Positions 63,179 to 64,000 of a DNA stretch of 64,000 nucleotides are shown one piece after another. Under the pieces are notes generated by a model that was not told the origin of the DNA, ran no database searches, and saw only the letters and a list, made by a program, of their open reading frames with translations. This DNA comes from Arthrobacter agilis. GTDB taxonomy: Bacteria > Actinomycetota > Actinomycetes > Actinomycetales > Micrococcaceae. The first letter of the stretch is position 1, and each line of letters opens with the position of its first letter. The stretch is taken from contig NZ_NFSC01000030.1 of assembly GCF_002157505.1 (NCBI RefSeq), positions 310,001 through 374,000 on the forward strand, given 5' to 3'. The translations under genes were made by a program, and so were the position numbers.

Positions 63179-63958
63179 CTACACGCGACGCTGCATCGCC
63201 AGGGGAAACTGTCGGCGCGCGTCCGCGATCGCCCCAAGCTGCAGGTCCACGGTCAGGACGTCCGCCGCGGGGCCGCACGCGCCCAGCACCTCTCCGAGTG
63301 GCCCGGCCACGATGCTTCGGCCGATCGACACCGGCTCGGCCTGGGACACCCCCGCAACGAATACGCCGTTGTCCAGCGCACGCGCACGGAGCAGCACATC
63401 CCACTGGTCCGCCTTACCCGGTCCGGGCACCCACGACGACGGCGCCAGGACTACCTGCGCTCCCGCGTCCGCCAGCGCCCGGGCCACTCCCGGGAACCGC
63501 AGGTCGTAGCAGGTGAGCAGTCCGACCACGGTGCCGTCGAGGGGAAAGGTGACGGGCGCGACGTCGGGCGCCGGTTTGATGTGCCGGGACTCGTGGAAGC
63601 CCTGGCTGTCGAAGAGGTGCACCTTGCGGTAGGCCGCGATCAGGGACCCTGTGGGGTCCAGCGCGACGATGGTGTTGTAGGCGCGGTCGCGTTCCTCGGA
63701 GGTCTCGATCACCCCTGCCACCACCGTCACCGCGTGCCGCCGCGCCATCGCCGCCAGCGACCGGACCACGACGCCGTCGAGCGGTTCCGCGGCCGTGACG
63801 AACGAGCTGTCCACCCGGCTCTTCTCGTAGCTCGCGTACTCGGGGAAGACCACGAGGGTGGAACCGGCGTCGGCCGCAGTGGCAGCCACCTCCTCCATCC
63901 GGGCAAGGTTTGCTGCGGTGTCCGGGCCGGACGCGAGCTGCCCGAGGGTGATGCGCAT
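63179..63958 (-). CDS. Carbon-nitrogen hydrolase (nitrilase superfamily)
   Basis: The 259-residue protein has the Glu-Lys-Cys triad in order: LVVFPEYASYEKS (Glu), YRKVHLFDSQGFHESRHIKP (Lys) and GLLTCYDLRFPGVARAL (Cys). It belongs to the omega-amidase-like branch of the superfamily, which deaminates alpha-keto amides or small amides. It converges with the UPF0303 gene, 44 bases apart. The start at 63958 is followed to the right by 42 bases without a visible gene. Confidence 0.9.
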   Translation of the reverse strand: MRITLGQLASGPDTAANLARMEEVAATAADAGSTLVVFPEYASYEKSRVDSSFVTAAEPLDGVVVRSLAAMARRHAVTVVAGVIETSEERDRAYNTIVALDPTGSLIAAYRKVHLFDSQGFHESRHIKPAPDVAPVTFPLDGTVVGLLTCYDLRFPGVARALADAGAQVVLAPSSWVPGPGKADQWDVLLRARALDNGVFVAGVSQAEPVSIGRSIVAGPLGEVLGACGPAADVLTVDLQLGAIADARRQFPLAMQRRV

Positions 63959-64000
63959 ACCTCCTATGAAACGACTTCCTTCTCCACCGACGCCAGTTCG

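Overview
The window looks like chromosomal DNA of a high-GC actinobacterium of the Arthrobacter type (Micrococcaceae). This rests on GC-rich codon use in the right half, the many GTG starts, SARP/BTAD regulators, a mycothiol-linked Rv2466c-type oxidoreductase, and familiar Arthrobacter metabolic operons. It is an inference from gene content, not from a marker gene. No rRNA, tRNA, CRISPR array, integrase or transposase was seen.

Positions 1-29,600 form a defence island that is visibly less GC-rich than the rest. Its core is a complete class 1 DISARM set on the plus strand: drmD (SNF2 helicase), drmMI (adenine methylase), drmA (helicase), drmB (DUF1998) and drmC (PLD). The genes are tightly packed or overlapping. 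An m5C methylase lies just upstream on the same strand and a Vsr nuclease is divergent from it, so class 1 DISARM appears combined with a class 2-like cytosine methylase. To the left are a second SNF2 helicase and the start of a partner gene cut by the window edge. To the right are a GmrSD-like DUF262/HNH protein, a NERD-UvrD helicase, a PD-(D/E)XK nuclease paired with a DUF6308-like gene, a retron-type reverse transcriptase with a structured upstream leader and a twin zinc-knuckle protein, and a DUF3883 protein. The DUF262 and NERD genes each appear to carry a single-base frameshift.

Positions 29,900-34,700 hold a four-carbon sugar-acid operon: a KdgT-type permease, a DUF1537 kinase, PdxA2 and a GntR/UTRA regulator, with a candidate operator upstream. 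A secreted M1 metallopeptidase follows, divergent from a SARP-type regulator. Between these two lie four direct heptamers at exact 11-bp spacing, the typical layout of a SARP binding site.

Positions 38,400-43,200 are a nitrogen module: an alpha/beta hydrolase and a GlnT-type glutamine synthetase, a divergent TetR regulator, and an ammonium transporter. Related TTTCGATA-type dyads occur in both promoter regions. Then come a NIPSNAP protein, a large SARP/TPR regulator, a methyltransferase, a DoxX-like protein, a PRISE-type reductase and a winged-helix/carbohydrate-binding protein.

Positions 49,700-60,050 are devoted to lactam, amide or imide breakdown. A pxpA-BCCP-biotin carboxylase-pxpB-pxpC operon resembles a split urea-carboxylase-like machine. 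A LacI-controlled operon follows, with asparaginase, a polysaccharide-deacetylase-family protein resembling cyclic imide hydrolase, an MFS transporter and two SDRs; two identical 16-bp LacI operators precede it. The right end carries a small MCGACG protein, a membrane-anchored metzincin protease, a DsbA-like nitroreductase, an UPF0303 protein and a nitrilase-family amidase.
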